Part shown: positions 20,246 through 30,150 of the stretch, piece by piece
How the letters are laid out: the number at the start of each line of letters is the position of its first letter
Numbering within the stretch: position 1 is the stretch's first letter
DNA from: Stenotrophomonas sp. MMGLT7
Lineage (GTDB): Bacteria; Pseudomonadota; Gammaproteobacteria; Xanthomonadales; Xanthomonadaceae
Reading direction: 5' to 3'
DNA length: 64,000 nucleotides
Assembly (NCBI RefSeq): GCF_021168555.1
Contig: NZ_JAJOZS010000011.1
Span: 56,928-120,927 of the forward strand
The notes under the pieces: generated by a model
What the model was told of the DNA's origin: nothing
The model's input: the letters and a program-made list of their open reading frames with translations, nothing else
Database searches by the model: none
Made by a program: the position numbers and the translations under genes

Positions 20246-21469
20246 ATGCCGCGCAACGCCCTCCCGCTCGTCCTGCTCCTGGCCGCAGCCGGCAGTTGTG
20301 CCGCTGCCCCTGCATCCGCACCGGCATCGAAGAGCGATGCTTCCGAAGCCCGGGCCCGGCCGCCGCTGACGTCCAGCGACCGGCTGCAGGCCTACCTGCG
20401 CGAACGCCCGTCCGGCAGCACGCCGTTCGATGCGCTTGCGCCCGCTGCCCGCACCCGCTTCATCGAGGGCATCGACTTCGGCGAGCGCGGTATCGTCGGT
20501 CTGGACGTGCAGGATCTGCACCTGCTGACCTCCGGACAGGCGCGGGCACTGCTCGCGCTGCTGGGCGCGGAGTCGCTGGCCGGGACGCTCGCCATCGACT
20601 GGTCGCCCACGCCCTCGCCTCCCGCGACCGCTGCGCCCAGCGAGCTGGAACTGCGCTACAACGCCTACAACCGCGTGCGCCGCGCGCGCCAGCCGGCGAC
20701 CGCGGCCCGGCGTCCGTTCGCTCAGTGGTTCCCGGAAATCCACGAGCCGGCGGAACTGCCGCGCCTGGCCGACGCCGATCTCGCCCTGCTCGCCCGCGCC
20801 ATCCGCATCGAATACGCCGAGGCCGGCGAGGATGCCTCGCTGCTGCCGGCGCTGGCCGCGGCGATGGCACTGTTGCAGCAGCGCGGCACGGCGCACGTGC
20901 ACGACCTGCGGCAAACCGCCGACACCCTACTGCTGGCCCGCGACTACGCCGGCGCGCAACGCCTGGCCCGCGCCCTGCCGGGGCCGCCGCTGCTGGCGCG
21001 CATCCGCTTCCTCGATCCCTTGCCGCCGGAGACGGCGGCCCCGAGCGTGTGGCGGATGGACGATGCCGGCACCACCCTGGTGCGCGAGACCGTGGACCTG
21101 CAGCCGCTGCAGATCGTGGTCGCCGCCGGTTGCCATTTCTCCGCCGACGCGGCGCGCGACATCGCCGCCGACCCGCTGCTGGGGCCGGTCTTCGCCCGCC
21201 ATGCGCGCTGGCTGTCGCTGCCCCCGGGCGCCGAGGACCTGCAGGCGGTAAGGGAATGGAACCTGCGCCAGCCGCAGGCGCCGATGCTGCCGATCCATGC
21301 GCGACAGCCCTGGAGCCTGCTCGGCGAATGGCGGATGCCGACCTTCCACGTCGTGCGCCAGGGCCGGATCGTCGCCAGCAGCAGCGGCTGGCGCAGCGGC
21401 GATGCCGGCGACCGCCAGCGGCTGGTGGAGCTGCTGCGCGAGAACGGCCTGCTTGCGGACCAGCGGTGA
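20246..21469 (+). CDS. Secreted protein of unknown function
   Basis: 407 residues with a signal peptide (RNALPLVLLLAAAGSCAAAPA); a Cys in the C-region is not followed by a good lipobox context. The body is rich in Ala, Arg and Leu and shows two parts: an N-terminal half with paired-residue motifs (RTRFIEGIDFGERGIVGLDV; ELELRYNAYNRVRRARQ) and a C-terminal half from about residue 270 (LQIVVAAGCHFSADAARDIA; GEWRMPTFHVVRQGRIVASS) that looks like a thioredoxin-like strand-helix pattern with a single Cys. I do not recognise a family. It is divergent from the his operon and shares its intergenic region. Confidence 0.75.
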   Translation: MPRNALPLVLLLAAAGSCAAAPASAPASKSDASEARARPPLTSSDRLQAYLRERPSGSTPFDALAPAARTRFIEGIDFGERGIVGLDVQDLHLLTSGQARALLALLGAESLAGTLAIDWSPTPSPPATAAPSELELRYNAYNRVRRARQPATAARRPFAQWFPEIHEPAELPRLADADLALLARAIRIEYAEAGEDASLLPALAAAMALLQQRGTAHVHDLRQTADTLLLARDYAGAQRLARALPGPPLLARIRFLDPLPPETAAPSVWRMDDAGTTLVRETVDLQPLQIVVAAGCHFSADAARDIAADPLLGPVFARHARWLSLPPGAEDLQAVREWNLRQPQAPMLPIHARQPWSLLGEWRMPTFHVVRQGRIVASSSGWRSGDAGDRQRLVELLRENGLLADQR

Positions 21470-21492
21470 GCTGGCTCGTCGCAGGAGCGTCC

Positions 21493-21630
21493 TGTAGGAG
21501 CGACCTGTAGGAGCGACTTCAGTCGCGATGAGGCCTTACCGGTAAAGCCCAATCGCGACTGAAGTCGCTCCTACAGGTCGCCCCTACATCGCTCCTACAT
21601 TGCCCCTACGGCGTTCCTACGGCGCTCCTG
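21493..21630. repeat. GTAG-type REP cluster, copy 3
   Basis: A complete inverted pair (21507-21574) with arms GTAGGAGCGACTTCAGTCGC and its complement, preceded by a half copy (21493) and followed by a run of at least five decayed tails resembling GCTCCTAC (21579-21630). It separates two convergent genes, the unknown secreted protein and hisS, and so may serve as a shared 3' end. It is the most complex of the five copies. Confidence 0.88.
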
Positions 21631-21652
21631 CATCGCTCCGGCTCGCAGCCGG

Positions 21653-23074
21653 TCACATGACCTTGGCCTGCTCCAGTTCCACCTGCAGGGTGCTGGCCAG
21701 TTCCTCGCGCGGCACCTCGAACTGCTGCTCGCGGACCAGGTCCTTCACCGCCACCACGCCGCGGGCCAGCTCGTCGTCGCCGGCCAGCGCGACGAAGCGG
21801 ATGCCCGCGCGCGCGGCGTACTGGAACTGCTTGCCGATCTTCTTCGGCTCCATCTGCACTTCGGTGTTGATGCCGCCGGCGCGCAGGCGACGGGCAATGT
21901 CCAGCGCATCGCCGAGCCGGGCCTCGTCCATCAGCGCCACCATCGCCTGCACGCTGCTGGCGGCGATGCCTTCGATCAGGCCGGCCTCGCGCAACTGCCA
22001 GAACAGCCGGGTCAGGCCGATGGAGATGCCCACGCCGGGCAGCCTCGACTTGGTGTAGTGGCTGGCCAGGTTCTCGTAGCGGCCGCCCGAGCAGATCGAG
22101 CCGATCTGCGGATGCCCGCTGAGCACGGTCTCGTAGACGGTGCCGGTGTAGTAGTCCAGGCCGCGGGCGATGGAGAAGTTCAGGCAGTAGGCCGACTCCG
22201 GCACGCCCAGTGCCTTGACCAGCTCCAGCACCTCGCGCAGCTCGGCCACGCCCTCGCGCAGCACGTCGTTGCCACCGGCGCCGGTCTCCAGCGCCTGTAG
22301 CCGCGCCAGCGCATCGGCGTGCCCCAGCGAGCGCACCGCGACGAACGCCAGGATCTTCTCCACCTGTTCGGAGGCGATGCCGAAATCCGGGCCGGCGAGG
22401 GTCTGCCGCACGTAGTCGGCGCCACGCTTGTCGAGCTTGTCCACCTCGCGCAGCACGTCCATCTGGCGCTCGCCGTCGGCCACGCCCAGGCTCTCGAAGA
22501 AGCCGCGCATCAGCTTGCGGTTGTTGAGCTGCACGGCGAAATCGCCGATGCCCAGCTCGGAGAACACCGCGTGGATCACCGCCAGCACCTCGGCGTCGTA
22601 GCGGATGCTCAGCGCGTCCTTGCCGATCACGTCGATGTCGCACTGGTAGAACTCGCGGAAGCGGCCGCGCTGGGCGCGCTCGCCGCGATACACGCGCTGC
22701 ATCTGGTAGCGACGGAAGGGAAAGGTCAGGTCGTGCTCGTGCTCGGCCACGTAGCGCGCCAGCGGCACGGTCAGGTCGAAGCGCAGCGCCATCTCCGGGA
22801 GGGCCTGCCCCGGCAGGCCGCCTTCGTCGCGCTCGTCGGCCGCGGCGGCGGCATTGGCCAGCGCGCCGGTGGACTGCACGAAGTACACCTGCCGCTCGGT
22901 CTCGCCGCCGGACTTGGTCAGCAGCACGTCGGAAAGCTCGAACACCGGAGTCTCGACCGGCAGGAAGCCGAAGCGCTCGTAGTTGCGGCGGATGACGTCC
23001 AGCATGCGCTGGAACGCGATCTGCTCGCGCGGCAGCAATTCCATGATGCCGGGCGGCGTACGGGGCTTTATCAC
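21653..23074 (-). CDS. hisS: Histidyl-tRNA synthetase
   Basis: 473 residues, class II aminoacyl-tRNA synthetase. Motif 1 is near [16 protein letters not shown]; motif 2 is [23 protein letters not shown]; the histidine motifs are [13 protein letters not shown] (HisA) and [11 protein letters not shown]; motif 3 lies in [17 protein letters not shown]. The C-terminal anticodon-binding domain has [17 protein letters not shown]. It carries an insertion around residues 75-90 ([14 protein letters not shown]) relative to E. coli, as in xanthomonads. Monocistronic, with its own promoter region before 23135. Confidence 0.96.
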   Translation of the reverse strand: MIKPRTPPGIMELLPREQIAFQRMLDVIRRNYERFGFLPVETPVFELSDVLLTKSGGETERQVYFVQSTGALANAAAAADERDEGGLPGQALPEMALRFDLTVPLARYVAEHEHDLTFPFRRYQMQRVYRGERAQRGRFREFYQCDIDVIGKDALSIRYDAEVLAVIHAVFSELGIGDFAVQLNNRKLMRGFFESLGVADGERQMDVLREVDKLDKRGADYVRQTLAGPDFGIASEQVEKILAFVAVRSLGHADALARLQALETGAGGNDVLREGVAELREVLELVKALGVPESAYCLNFSIARGLDYYTGTVYETVLSGHPQIGSICSGGRYENLASHYTKSRLPGVGISIGLTRLFWQLREAGLIEGIAASSVQAMVALMDEARLGDALDIARRLRAGGINTEVQMEPKKIGKQFQYAARAGIRFVALAGDDELARGVVAVKDLVREQQFEVPREELASTLQVELEQAKVM

Positions 23075-23180
23075 TAGCGAGACTCCTGAAACGGGGGGTA
23101 TGGACCGCCGATAATTCTAGCGGCTGGGCGCAGGGATGGCCGCATGCTTTATCATGGGAACCTCCCGCCGTCGTCAGCCT

Positions 23181-23939
23181 ATGAATCGGCCGCTGCCAGG
23201 ATTTGCCTTGCCCTACAAGGATCCCGTCTGCCATGAAGGGGCCGCCGCCCCGGATTGCATGCATTGTGCGGTCCGCCATCTGTCCATCTGCTCGGCGCTC
23301 GGTAGCGAGGAAGCGCAGGCGCTGGAGGCGGTGACCACGACCATGCCGCTGGAGGAAGGCGCCACCCTGGCCCGCACCGGCGATGCCCGCCGCCACGTCT
23401 ACACGCTGACCGATGGCGCGCTGCGGCTGGTGCGCACGCTGGCCGACGGGCGGCGGCAGGTCGCCGGCTTCGTGCTTCCTGGCGACTACGTCGGCCTGAC
23501 CGAGTCGCTCAAGTACCGCTACGACGTGGAGGCCATCACCGACAGCCACGTCTGCCGGGTGGCGATCACCGACATGCAGCAGCTGCGCACGCAGTACCCG
23601 AAGCTGGAGCGCAAGCTGCTGCAGCGCGCCTGCCTGGAGCTGGACGCCGCCCAGGATGCCGCGCTGGCGCTGGCGCGCATGCAGCCCACCGAGAAACTGG
23701 CCGACTTCCTGCTCACCCTGGCCTCGCGCCTGGCGCGCGACGGCGATGGCCGCAACCTGGTGGCGCTGCCGATGGGCCGCGGCGACATCGCCGACCACCT
23801 CGGCCTGACCATGGAAACCGTCAGCCGCACCTTCACCAAGCTGCGCCTGCAGGGCCTGATCTCCCTGCCGCAGCTGCACGTGGTCGAGATCCGCGACTTC
23901 GCCGGCCTGCACAAGCTGGCATCCAACGAAGCCGACTGA
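23181..23939 (+). CDS. FNR/ANR-type oxygen-responsive transcriptional regulator
   Basis: 252 residues of the CRP/FNR family. Cys17, Cys26, Cys29 and Cys37 crowd the N-terminus (CMHCAVRHLSIC) and Cys125 lies in SHVCRV, matching FNR's [4Fe-4S] ligand set of N-terminal Cys plus one central Cys. The cyclic-nucleotide-like beta roll spans about 50-140, then a dimer helix and the helix-turn-helix RGDIADHLGLTMETVSRTF, whose ETVSR matches FNR's TTGAT-reading residues. So it probably switches genes on under low oxygen. ATG 23181 is preferred; ATG 23136 in frame would add 15 residues. Confidence 0.9.
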   Translation: MNRPLPGFALPYKDPVCHEGAAAPDCMHCAVRHLSICSALGSEEAQALEAVTTTMPLEEGATLARTGDARRHVYTLTDGALRLVRTLADGRRQVAGFVLPGDYVGLTESLKYRYDVEAITDSHVCRVAITDMQQLRTQYPKLERKLLQRACLELDAAQDAALALARMQPTEKLADFLLTLASRLARDGDGRNLVALPMGRGDIADHLGLTMETVSRTFTKLRLQGLISLPQLHVVEIRDFAGLHKLASNEAD

Positions 23940-24003
23940 CCCGCGCGACCGCCGCCGAGACGGCGATCCCCCCTCGCTCCGGCGCCGAAGTAGCCCAGGC
24001 GAT

Positions 24004-25296
24004 TCAGTCCCGCAGCAAGCGCTCCTTCAGGGCCCGGTAGTCCGGCGGCAGCGGATCGGCGTGCGCGGGCCTGGCCAGCAGCGCCGCCAGTGCCGGCGGC
24101 ACCTCCAGCGCCCGCCCGATCAGCGGCTCGACCACGCTCTCGAACTTGGCCGGATGCGCGGTGGCGACCACCGACCAGTCGCCCTCCACGCCACGCTCGC
24201 GCAGATCCCCCAGCACATGCACCGCAGCGGCGGTGTGCGGGCAGAACACCTCGCCGTAGCGCCGGTAGCGCTCGGCAATGGTCTGGCGGATGGCCGTATC
24301 GTCCACCGCATGCGATCGGAATGCGGCCCTGAGCTTGGCGTCGTCGCCGTCGTAGAGCCAGCGCAGGCGCTCGAAGTTGCTGGGCGCACCCACGTCCATC
24401 GCATTGGCGATGGTGGCGACGCTGGCGCGCGGCGCGTAGTCGCCACCGTCGAAGTATTCCGGCAGCACCCGGTTGGCGTTGGTCGCCAGCACGATACGGC
24501 CGATCGGCACTCCCAGTTCGCGGGCGATGATCGCCGCCAGCGCGTTGCCGAGGTTGCCGGTGGGAATGACGAAATCCAACGGCCGGCCATGGCGCGCATG
24601 GTGGTCCAGCGCGGCGTGGGCGTAGTAGCTCGTCTGCGGCAGCAGCCGGCCCAGGCTGATGCTGTTGGCCGAGCTGAGCGGCACCTGTGCCTGCAATCCG
24701 GCATCGCCCAGCGCCTGCTTGACCATGGCCTGGCAGTCGTCGAACGAGCCGGCTACGCGCAGCGCGCTCACGTTGTCGCCGAAACAGCCCAGCTGGTGCG
24801 CCTGCCGCGGCGACACCCTGCCGTCCGGATACAGCACCACCACCCGCAGCCCAGGCTGGCGGTGGAAGGCGGCCGCCACCGCGGCGCCGGTATCGCCGGA
24901 GGTCGCCACCAGGATGGTCAACGGACGCTCCGCGCCCCTGCGCAGGCGCGCCAGGCAGGCGGCGAGGAAGCGCGCACCGAAATCCTTGAACGCCGCGGTC
25001 GGTCCATGGAACAGCTCCAGCACGTGGTCACCGGGCGTGGCCAACGGCTGCAGCGGCGCCGGGAAGTCGAACGCCTCGCCGCAGATCGTCGCCAACTCGG
25101 GCGCCAGGCCGTCGCCGGCGAAGAACGGCTGCAGCAGCGTCGCCGCGGTGTCGGCCAGGGTCGCCCCGGGCGCCAGCCGGCGCGGCGCCGGCATGCGTTC
25201 GGGAACGTACAGCCCGCCATCGGGTGCCAGCCCGGCGGCGATGGCCTGGCTGAGGCTGGCGGCAGGAGCGGTGTTACGGGTGGAGATGAAGGTCAT
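24004..25296 (-). CDS. thrC: Threonine synthase
   Basis: 430 residues, PLP-dependent; converts O-phosphohomoserine to threonine. It starts MTFISTRNTAPAASLSQAI, with GLAPDGGLYVPE, the PLP lysine in LFHGPTAAFKDFGARF and the phosphate-binding loop TSGDTGAAVAAA, SANSISLGRLLPQ and IPTGNLGNALA. Last gene of thrABC; it is separated from thrB by 159 bp containing a 7-bp tandem repeat, so its expression may be partly independent. Confidence 0.96.
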   Translation of the reverse strand: MTFISTRNTAPAASLSQAIAAGLAPDGGLYVPERMPAPRRLAPGATLADTAATLLQPFFAGDGLAPELATICGEAFDFPAPLQPLATPGDHVLELFHGPTAAFKDFGARFLAACLARLRRGAERPLTILVATSGDTGAAVAAAFHRQPGLRVVVLYPDGRVSPRQAHQLGCFGDNVSALRVAGSFDDCQAMVKQALGDAGLQAQVPLSSANSISLGRLLPQTSYYAHAALDHHARHGRPLDFVIPTGNLGNALAAIIARELGVPIGRIVLATNANRVLPEYFDGGDYAPRASVATIANAMDVGAPSNFERLRWLYDGDDAKLRAAFRSHAVDDTAIRQTIAERYRRYGEVFCPHTAAAVHVLGDLRERGVEGDWSVVATAHPAKFESVVEPLIGRALEVPPALAALLARPAHADPLPPDYRALKERLLRD

Positions 25297-25307
25297 GGGG
25301 GGAGTCT

Positions 25308-25363
25308 GGGATTCGGGATTCGGGATTCGGGATTCGGGATTCGGGATTGGGGATTGGGGATTG
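25308..25363. repeat. Tandem heptanucleotide repeat GGGATTC/GGGATTG
   Basis: Eight consecutive 7-nt units, five GGGATTC then three GGGATTG, in the thrB-thrC spacer. It begins 11 bp upstream of the thrC start codon, so length changes by slippage would move the ribosome-binding region of thrC. Similar ATTCGGG tracts are common between genes in xanthomonads. Confidence 0.9.
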
Positions 25364-25455
25364 GCAAGATCGAGCGGGGTCACGGAGCGGGAAGGAAACG
25401 CTTTTGCGAATCCCCACTCCCGGCATTCCACAGCCGAATGGCTGGTCATCCCGCC

Positions 25456-26427
25456 TCACAGCACCACCGCGCCAGGGCTGGCGATCGGCGACACCCACGC
25501 TTGGCTGCCGAAGCCGGCGTCGCCGAAGGCCTGGCGCACGGCCGCCGCCGCGGCGTCGGCCTCGGCCCGCGACTCGAACCAGGCGAACAGGCTGGGACCG
25601 GCGCCGGAGATGCTCGCGCCCATCGCGCCGGCGGCCAGGGCCGCCTGCTTGGCGGCGTCGAAGCCGGCGATCAGGGGCGCCCGCCGCGGTTCCACCAACA
25701 CGTCGCGCAATCCCGCGCGCACCAGGCCGGCATCGCCGGCATGGCAGCCGGCGAGCAACAGCGCCAGGTTGCCGCTCTGGGCGACGAATTCCTTCAGCTG
25801 GTAGGCGCCCTGCAGCGCGGCGCGCGCGCGCCGGGTTTCCAGCTGCGCGTCCGGGTGCACCAGCAGGCTGTGCCAGGCCGCGGATACCGGGATGCGCACC
25901 AGCCGCTCCAGCGTGGACAGCACCAGCCCGCCCAGGAGCATCGGGCCCAGGTTGTCGCCATGGCGGCTGCCGCTGGCCACCGCCTCGCCGTCGAGCGCGT
26001 ACGGGTACAGCCGCTCGCGCTCCAGCGGTTCGGGCAGCAGCTCGTTGGCGGCCACCAGCGCCGCCACGCACGAGGCGGCCGAGCCGCCCATGCCGGAACT
26101 GAGCGGGATGCCCTTGTCGATCTCGATCTCGAACCCGAACGGCAGCCGCAGCGCCTGCCGCAGCGAGATCAGCGCGGCGCCGGCGGTGTTGTCGGCGGCC
26201 GTGCCCGGCAGCGCCACCTCTGCGCCGCGGATGGCGGCGATGCGCACCTGCGGGCTGTCGATGCGGCGCACGCTGACGGTGTCGCCGACGCCGGCCAGCG
26301 GATAGCCGAGCAGGTCGAAGCCCACCGCCACGTTCGCCACCGAGGCCGGCGACCATGCCCTGGCCTCGAGCTGCGTGCCGCCAGCGGCCGCATCGGCGCG
26401 CGCCGGCGCCTGCATGCCGGCGTTCAC
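25456..26427 (-). CDS. thrB: Homoserine kinase
   Basis: 323 residues, GHMP kinase; phosphorylates homoserine with ATP. The N-terminal [20 protein letters not shown], the ATP loop [17 protein letters not shown] (about residues 95-110) and the C-terminal [15 protein letters not shown] are as expected. I start at GTG 26427 because it overlaps the thrA stop as GTGA; ATG 26415 would remove only four residues. A real thrB of this family ends close to 25456. Confidence 0.94.
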   Translation of the reverse strand: MNAGMQAPARADAAAGGTQLEARAWSPASVANVAVGFDLLGYPLAGVGDTVSVRRIDSPQVRIAAIRGAEVALPGTAADNTAGAALISLRQALRLPFGFEIEIDKGIPLSSGMGGSAASCVAALVAANELLPEPLERERLYPYALDGEAVASGSRHGDNLGPMLLGGLVLSTLERLVRIPVSAAWHSLLVHPDAQLETRRARAALQGAYQLKEFVAQSGNLALLLAGCHAGDAGLVRAGLRDVLVEPRRAPLIAGFDAAKQAALAAGAMGASISGAGPSLFAWFESRAEADAAAAAVRQAFGDAGFGSQAWVSPIASPGAVVL

Positions 26428-28943
26428 AGCCGCGCCCCCTCGCCCGCCGCGACCCGCAGCAGGTCGGAGAACACGCCGGCGGCGGTCACCTCCGGTCCGG
26501 CGCCGGGCCCCTGCACCACCAGCGGGTTCTCGCTGTAGCGGCGGGTGGTGAACTGCACCACGTTGTCGGTCAGGCGCAGGTTGGCGAAGGCATGGTCGGC
26601 CGGCATCTCCACCAGGCCGACGCTGGGCTGCAGGTCGCGCGACAGCCGCGCCACGTAGCGCAGCACGCAGCCGCGGGCGCGCGCATCGCGCAGGCGCAGG
26701 GCAAGCGCCGCGTCGACCTCGTGCAGCCGCGCCATGAACTCCTCGACGCTGGCCTGGCCCAGGGAAGCGGGCACCAGGCTTTCCACCGCCACGTCCTCCA
26801 GGCCGATCTCGCGCCCGGCCTCGCGCGCCAGGATCACCAGCTTGCGCGCCACGTCCACGCCGGACAGGTCGTCGCGCGGGTCCGGCTCGGTGTAGCCCAT
26901 CGACCGCGCCTGCGCCACCAGCTGCGAGAACGGCACGCTGCCGTCGTACTTGTTGAACAGCCATGCCAGCGTGCCGGAGAAGATGCCCTCGATCGAGGTC
27001 ACCTTGTCGCCGGTATCGACCAGGTCGCGCAGCGTGGTGATCACCGGCAGGCCGGCGCCGACCGTGGCCTCGTAGCGGAAGCGCGCGCCGCTGGCGGCCG
27101 CGGCGGCGCGGATGGCGCGGAAGCGCGGCAGCGGGCCGGAACCGGCCTGCTTGTTCGGCGTCACCACGTGGATGCCCGCGGCCAGCCAGCCCTCGTAGCG
27201 GTCGGCCACCGCGGCGCTGCCGCTGCAGTCGACGATCACCACGTGCGGCAGGTGCGCCGACAGCAGGTGCTCGGTGAAACGCTCCAGGTCCACCGCCTCG
27301 GGGCTGCCGGCGAGCGCCGCGCGCCAGTCGCCGGACAGCGCACGCGCGCCCAGCAGCATGCGCCGCGACGATGCGATGGCGCGCAGCCGCAGGTCCACGT
27401 TGGCCTTGCCCAGCAGCTGCTGGCGGGCTTCCAGCAACTGGTCCAGGAACGCGGCGCCGACGTTGCCCGGGCCGATCACGCCGACGGCGAAGGTCTGCGG
27501 CGACAGCCAGAAGCCGGCATGCGCGGCGCGCAATGCCTTGGCCGCGTGCTGGCTGTCGATCGCCACCGAGATGTTGCGCTCGGACGAACCCTGGGCGATG
27601 GCCAGGATGTTGACCTGTGCCCGCCCCAGCGACTCGAACAGGCGCGCGGCCACGCCGGGCTGCCCGGCCATGCCGTCGCCCACCGCCGCCAGCACGCTGA
27701 TGCCGGTGGTGAGCTGCACCCGGTGCACCTGGCCCTGGCCCAGTTCGTGCGCGAACGCGCTCAGCAGCGCATCGCGGGCGCGCTCGGACTCGCCCTGCCT
27801 GACCACGCAGCAGATCGAGTGCTCCGAAGACCCTTGCGAGATCATCACCACCGACACGCGCGCGTTGCGCAGCGCCGAGAACACCCGCTCGGCGGTGCCC
27901 GGGACGCCGATCAGGCCGGTGCCTTCCAGGTTCAGCACCGCCAGGTCGGGACTGAGCGTCAGGCCCTTGATCGGGCCGCTGACCTCGCTGCTGGCGGTGA
28001 TGCGGGTGCCCGGATGGTCGGGCTGGAAGGTGTTGCGGATGATGATCGGCAGTCCGCGCTCGATCGCCGGGTACATCGTCTGCGGATGCACCACCTTGGC
28101 GCCGAAGTAGGCCAGCTCGCAGGCCTCGTCGTAGCTGAGCGTCTCCAGCTGCACCGCCTCGGGCACCACCCGCGGATCGGCCGACAGCACGCCGTCCACG
28201 TCGGTCCAGATATGCAGTTCGTCGGCGCCGAACAGCGCGGCGAAGATCGCGCCCGAGTAGTCGCTGCCGTTGCGTCCCAGCGTGGTGATGTGGCCGCCGT
28301 GGTTGCGCGCCACGAAGCCGGTGGCCACCACCCGCGGCTGCGGGTGCCCGCCGCGCCACTCGGCCAGCCTGGCGGCGCTGAGCGCCCAGTCCACCGCCAC
28401 CCCCAGCTCGTTGCGCTCGACCACCAGCACGTCGCGCGCGTCCAGCACCGCGCAGTCCTCGCCCAGCGCCTGCAGGTGGTGGCCCAACAGGTGCGCCGAG
28501 TAGACCTCGCCCAGGCCCTGCACGCGCTCGAGCACCTCGTTGGGCAGCTCGCCGATCACCGCCAGCGCGGCCAGGATCTGCGCAAGGTGATCGAAGCGCT
28601 GGTCCAGCCACTCCAGCGTGGGACCGGCCGCCTCGCCCAGCAGCGCCACCGCCGCGCCGCGATGGCGGCCGCGCAGTTCGTGCCACAGCTCGCGCCAGTC
28701 GGCGCTGCCGGAGGCGGCGGCCTCGGCCATCGCGATCAGCGCATCGGTCACGCCCTTCATCGCCGAGACCACGGTGACCTGCACCGACTCCTCGCGCGCC
28801 AGCAGCAACTGCGCGACGTGGCGATAGCGCTCGGCATCGGCCACGGAGGTGCCGCCGAACTTGTGCACGACGGTCCCCGGCACCGCCTGCGGGCCGGGTT
28901 CGGGCTGTGCTTCGGGGAATTCCAACGATGCTGCTGACGACAT
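26424..28943 (-). CDS. thrA: Bifunctional aspartate kinase / homoserine dehydrogenase I
   Basis: 839 residues. The N-terminal kinase has [19 protein letters not shown] and [19 protein letters not shown]; two ACT-like regulatory repeats follow (about 320-470; [19 protein letters not shown] and [19 protein letters not shown]), the threonine-sensing region; the dehydrogenase begins at about 480 with [17 protein letters not shown] and contains [13 protein letters not shown] and [16 protein letters not shown]. So it makes aspartyl phosphate and later homoserine, under threonine feedback. It lies behind a Thr-rich leader peptide and attenuator. Confidence 0.96.
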   Translation of the reverse strand: MSSAASLEFPEAQPEPGPQAVPGTVVHKFGGTSVADAERYRHVAQLLLAREESVQVTVVSAMKGVTDALIAMAEAAASGSADWRELWHELRGRHRGAAVALLGEAAGPTLEWLDQRFDHLAQILAALAVIGELPNEVLERVQGLGEVYSAHLLGHHLQALGEDCAVLDARDVLVVERNELGVAVDWALSAARLAEWRGGHPQPRVVATGFVARNHGGHITTLGRNGSDYSGAIFAALFGADELHIWTDVDGVLSADPRVVPEAVQLETLSYDEACELAYFGAKVVHPQTMYPAIERGLPIIIRNTFQPDHPGTRITASSEVSGPIKGLTLSPDLAVLNLEGTGLIGVPGTAERVFSALRNARVSVVMISQGSSEHSICCVVRQGESERARDALLSAFAHELGQGQVHRVQLTTGISVLAAVGDGMAGQPGVAARLFESLGRAQVNILAIAQGSSERNISVAIDSQHAAKALRAAHAGFWLSPQTFAVGVIGPGNVGAAFLDQLLEARQQLLGKANVDLRLRAIASSRRMLLGARALSGDWRAALAGSPEAVDLERFTEHLLSAHLPHVVIVDCSGSAAVADRYEGWLAAGIHVVTPNKQAGSGPLPRFRAIRAAAAASGARFRYEATVGAGLPVITTLRDLVDTGDKVTSIEGIFSGTLAWLFNKYDGSVPFSQLVAQARSMGYTEPDPRDDLSGVDVARKLVILAREAGREIGLEDVAVESLVPASLGQASVEEFMARLHEVDAALALRLRDARARGCVLRYVARLSRDLQPSVGLVEMPADHAFANLRLTDNVVQFTTRRYSENPLVVQGPGAGPEVTAAGVFSDLLRVAAGEGARL

Positions 28944-28992
28944 GGCAAGACCTCGGGCTGGGAGGCCCCGCTCGTCTCAGGCCGGGGAGTAC

Positions 28993-29018
28993 CCCCGCAT
29001 CCTGATCCGGGTGCGGGG
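28993..29018 (-). terminator. Attenuator terminator of the thrABC operon
   Basis: CCCCGCA (28993-28999) pairs with TGCGGGG (29012-29018), a perfect 7-bp GC-rich stem between the leader peptide stop and the thrA start. An alternative, mutually exclusive pairing exists: the strand at 29010-29016 can instead pair with 29054-29060 inside the leader ORF (GGTGCGG with CCGCACC), the arrangement expected for an antiterminator. The U-tract after the stem is weak. Confidence 0.65.
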
Positions 29019-29035
29019 CCGTGGTTTTCGGAAAA

Positions 29036-29125
29036 CTACGCGAAGACGACGGGCCGCACCGGGCAAGTGGTGACGGTGGTAATGATGGTCGCGATGCCGG
29101 CAACGCGGTGCGACTGCGGGCGCAT
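29036..29125 (-). CDS. thrL: thr operon leader peptide
   Basis: 29 residues: [20 protein letters not shown] followed by CPVRPVVFA. The run ATIITTVTT places five Thr and several Ile/Val codons next to each other, like ThrL leader peptides that stall ribosomes when charged tRNA-Thr or tRNA-Ile is scarce. It ends 92 bp before thrA, with the attenuator hairpin in between. The ORF is too short for most predictors; its position, composition and the alternative RNA pairings make it convincing. Confidence 0.85.
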   Translation of the reverse strand: MRPQSHRVAGIATIITTVTTCPVRPVVFA

Positions 29126-29478
29126 GGCCGACAGGACAAGGACGTTGCAGCGGGCGTGGCGACTTGGCATGGCGGCCAACAAGACAACAGCGACCGGGGA
29201 ACTGTCAAGTGCTGCACCGCACGAACCCGCGCAGGCCGCGCCGCCAAAGGACGGTTTCAGCACGAACCAAACGCTCGCGACGGCGACGGGGGCTTGTTTC
29301 CGCAACCGGCGACACAGCGCAAGGATCTTGACCGGCGCCGGAAACCGGGCATCGAGGGGCCAGGTCGACGCCCGCGCCTGGGCTGCGACAAGGCCCGTAC
29401 GCACCGGGTCCGGCAAGCGACGAGAAGGGAATCGGCCGGAAGCCCGAAGCGCCTGCCATCCCCTCGGAGCCACAACGG
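29126..29478. other. Intergenic gap, no gene seen
   Basis: About 350 bp between thrL and the receiver-domain gene. Open frames on both strands lack conserved motifs and are Arg/Pro rich, typical of random high-GC frames. The promoter for the thr leader transcript must lie in the left part; I could not define its boxes. Confidence 0.5.
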
Positions 29479-29847
29479 CTATGCGGTCAGCTTCCCCGGT
29501 GCTTCGGCCAATGCGGCAAGCAGTTCCTCGGTGACGTAGGGCTTCTCCAGCACCACGCCGCGTGCGAATACCGGAGGCAGGTCGTCGGCACTCAGGCCGG
29601 TGGCCAGCACGAAGGGGACGCCGCGTTCGGCAAGCGTGTGGGCCACGTCCTCGCTGGTTTCGTTGCCGCCGAGACGATAGTCCAGGATCGCCAGATCCGG
29701 CTTCTCCTCGATCAGGCGCAACGCGTCGGCGACGGAAGCGGCGGGACCCAGCATCACCGCGCCGGCCTGGGCGAGCTGCAGCTCCAGCAGCGTCGCGTTC
29801 ATCTCGTCGTTCTCCACTACCAGCACGTGCATTCCCTGCAATTGCAT
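29479..29847 (-). CDS. Stand-alone response regulator receiver domain (CheY-like)
   Basis: About 122 residues, a single receiver domain with no output domain. The acidic pocket is VVENDEMNA near the N-terminus; the phosphoacceptor Asp is in LAILDYRLGGNETS; the conserved Thr/Ser is in FVLATGLSADD and the Lys in VVLEKPYVTEELL. It may pass phosphate to another protein or bind a partner; no histidine kinase is nearby. ATG 29847 is preferred; ATGs at 29874 and 29832 are possible. Confidence 0.85.
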   Translation of the reverse strand: MQLQGMHVLVVENDEMNATLLELQLAQAGAVMLGPAASVADALRLIEEKPDLAILDYRLGGNETSEDVAHTLAERGVPFVLATGLSADDLPPVFARGVVLEKPYVTEELLAALAEAPGKLTA

Positions 29848-29943
29848 ACCGCTTTTTCCCAGGCTGTGGACCACACGAATTATAACTGCGCACCCATTGC
29901 CCCTTCCGTGCCGGGAGTGCCTCGCCTAAATCGTTCAGCGATG

Positions 29944-29971
29944 TTGTTCCGTCCGGATCGTGGGCTATACT
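29944..29971 (+). promoter_or_regulatory. Promoter of the tRNA-Leu gene
   Basis: TTGTTC (29944-29949) and TATACT (29966-29971) lie 16 bp apart, a good sigma70 pair, and the mature tRNA begins 11 bp after the -10 box. Confidence 0.6.
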
Positions 29972-29981
29972 TCGCGACCGC

Positions 29982-30068
29982 GCCGAAGTGGCGGAATCGG
30001 TAGACGCAGCGGACTCAAAATCCGCCGCCCTTAAAAGCGTGTGGGTTCGAGTCCCACCTTCGGCACCA
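29982..30068 (+). tRNA. tRNA-Leu (anticodon CAA)
   Basis: 87-nt class II tRNA with a long variable arm (GCCCTTAAAAGCGT), acceptor GCCGAAG paired with CTTCGGC, discriminator A and an encoded CCA. The anticodon stem GCGGA/TCCGC encloses loop CTCAAAA, giving anticodon CAA, which reads UUG. Confidence 0.96.
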
Positions 30069-30150
30069 AGCGGTCCATCGGTCTGGCCTTGCGGCGGCCA
30101 CGACGCGCATCCGGCCTTTCGCGCGGGATGGCGATCCAACCGCAGTCTCT

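Noticed and set aside
29126..29478. Minus-strand ORF of about 84 codons before the thr leader.
   Set aside because: Pro/Arg-rich random-frame composition, no conserved motif and no ribosome-binding site.
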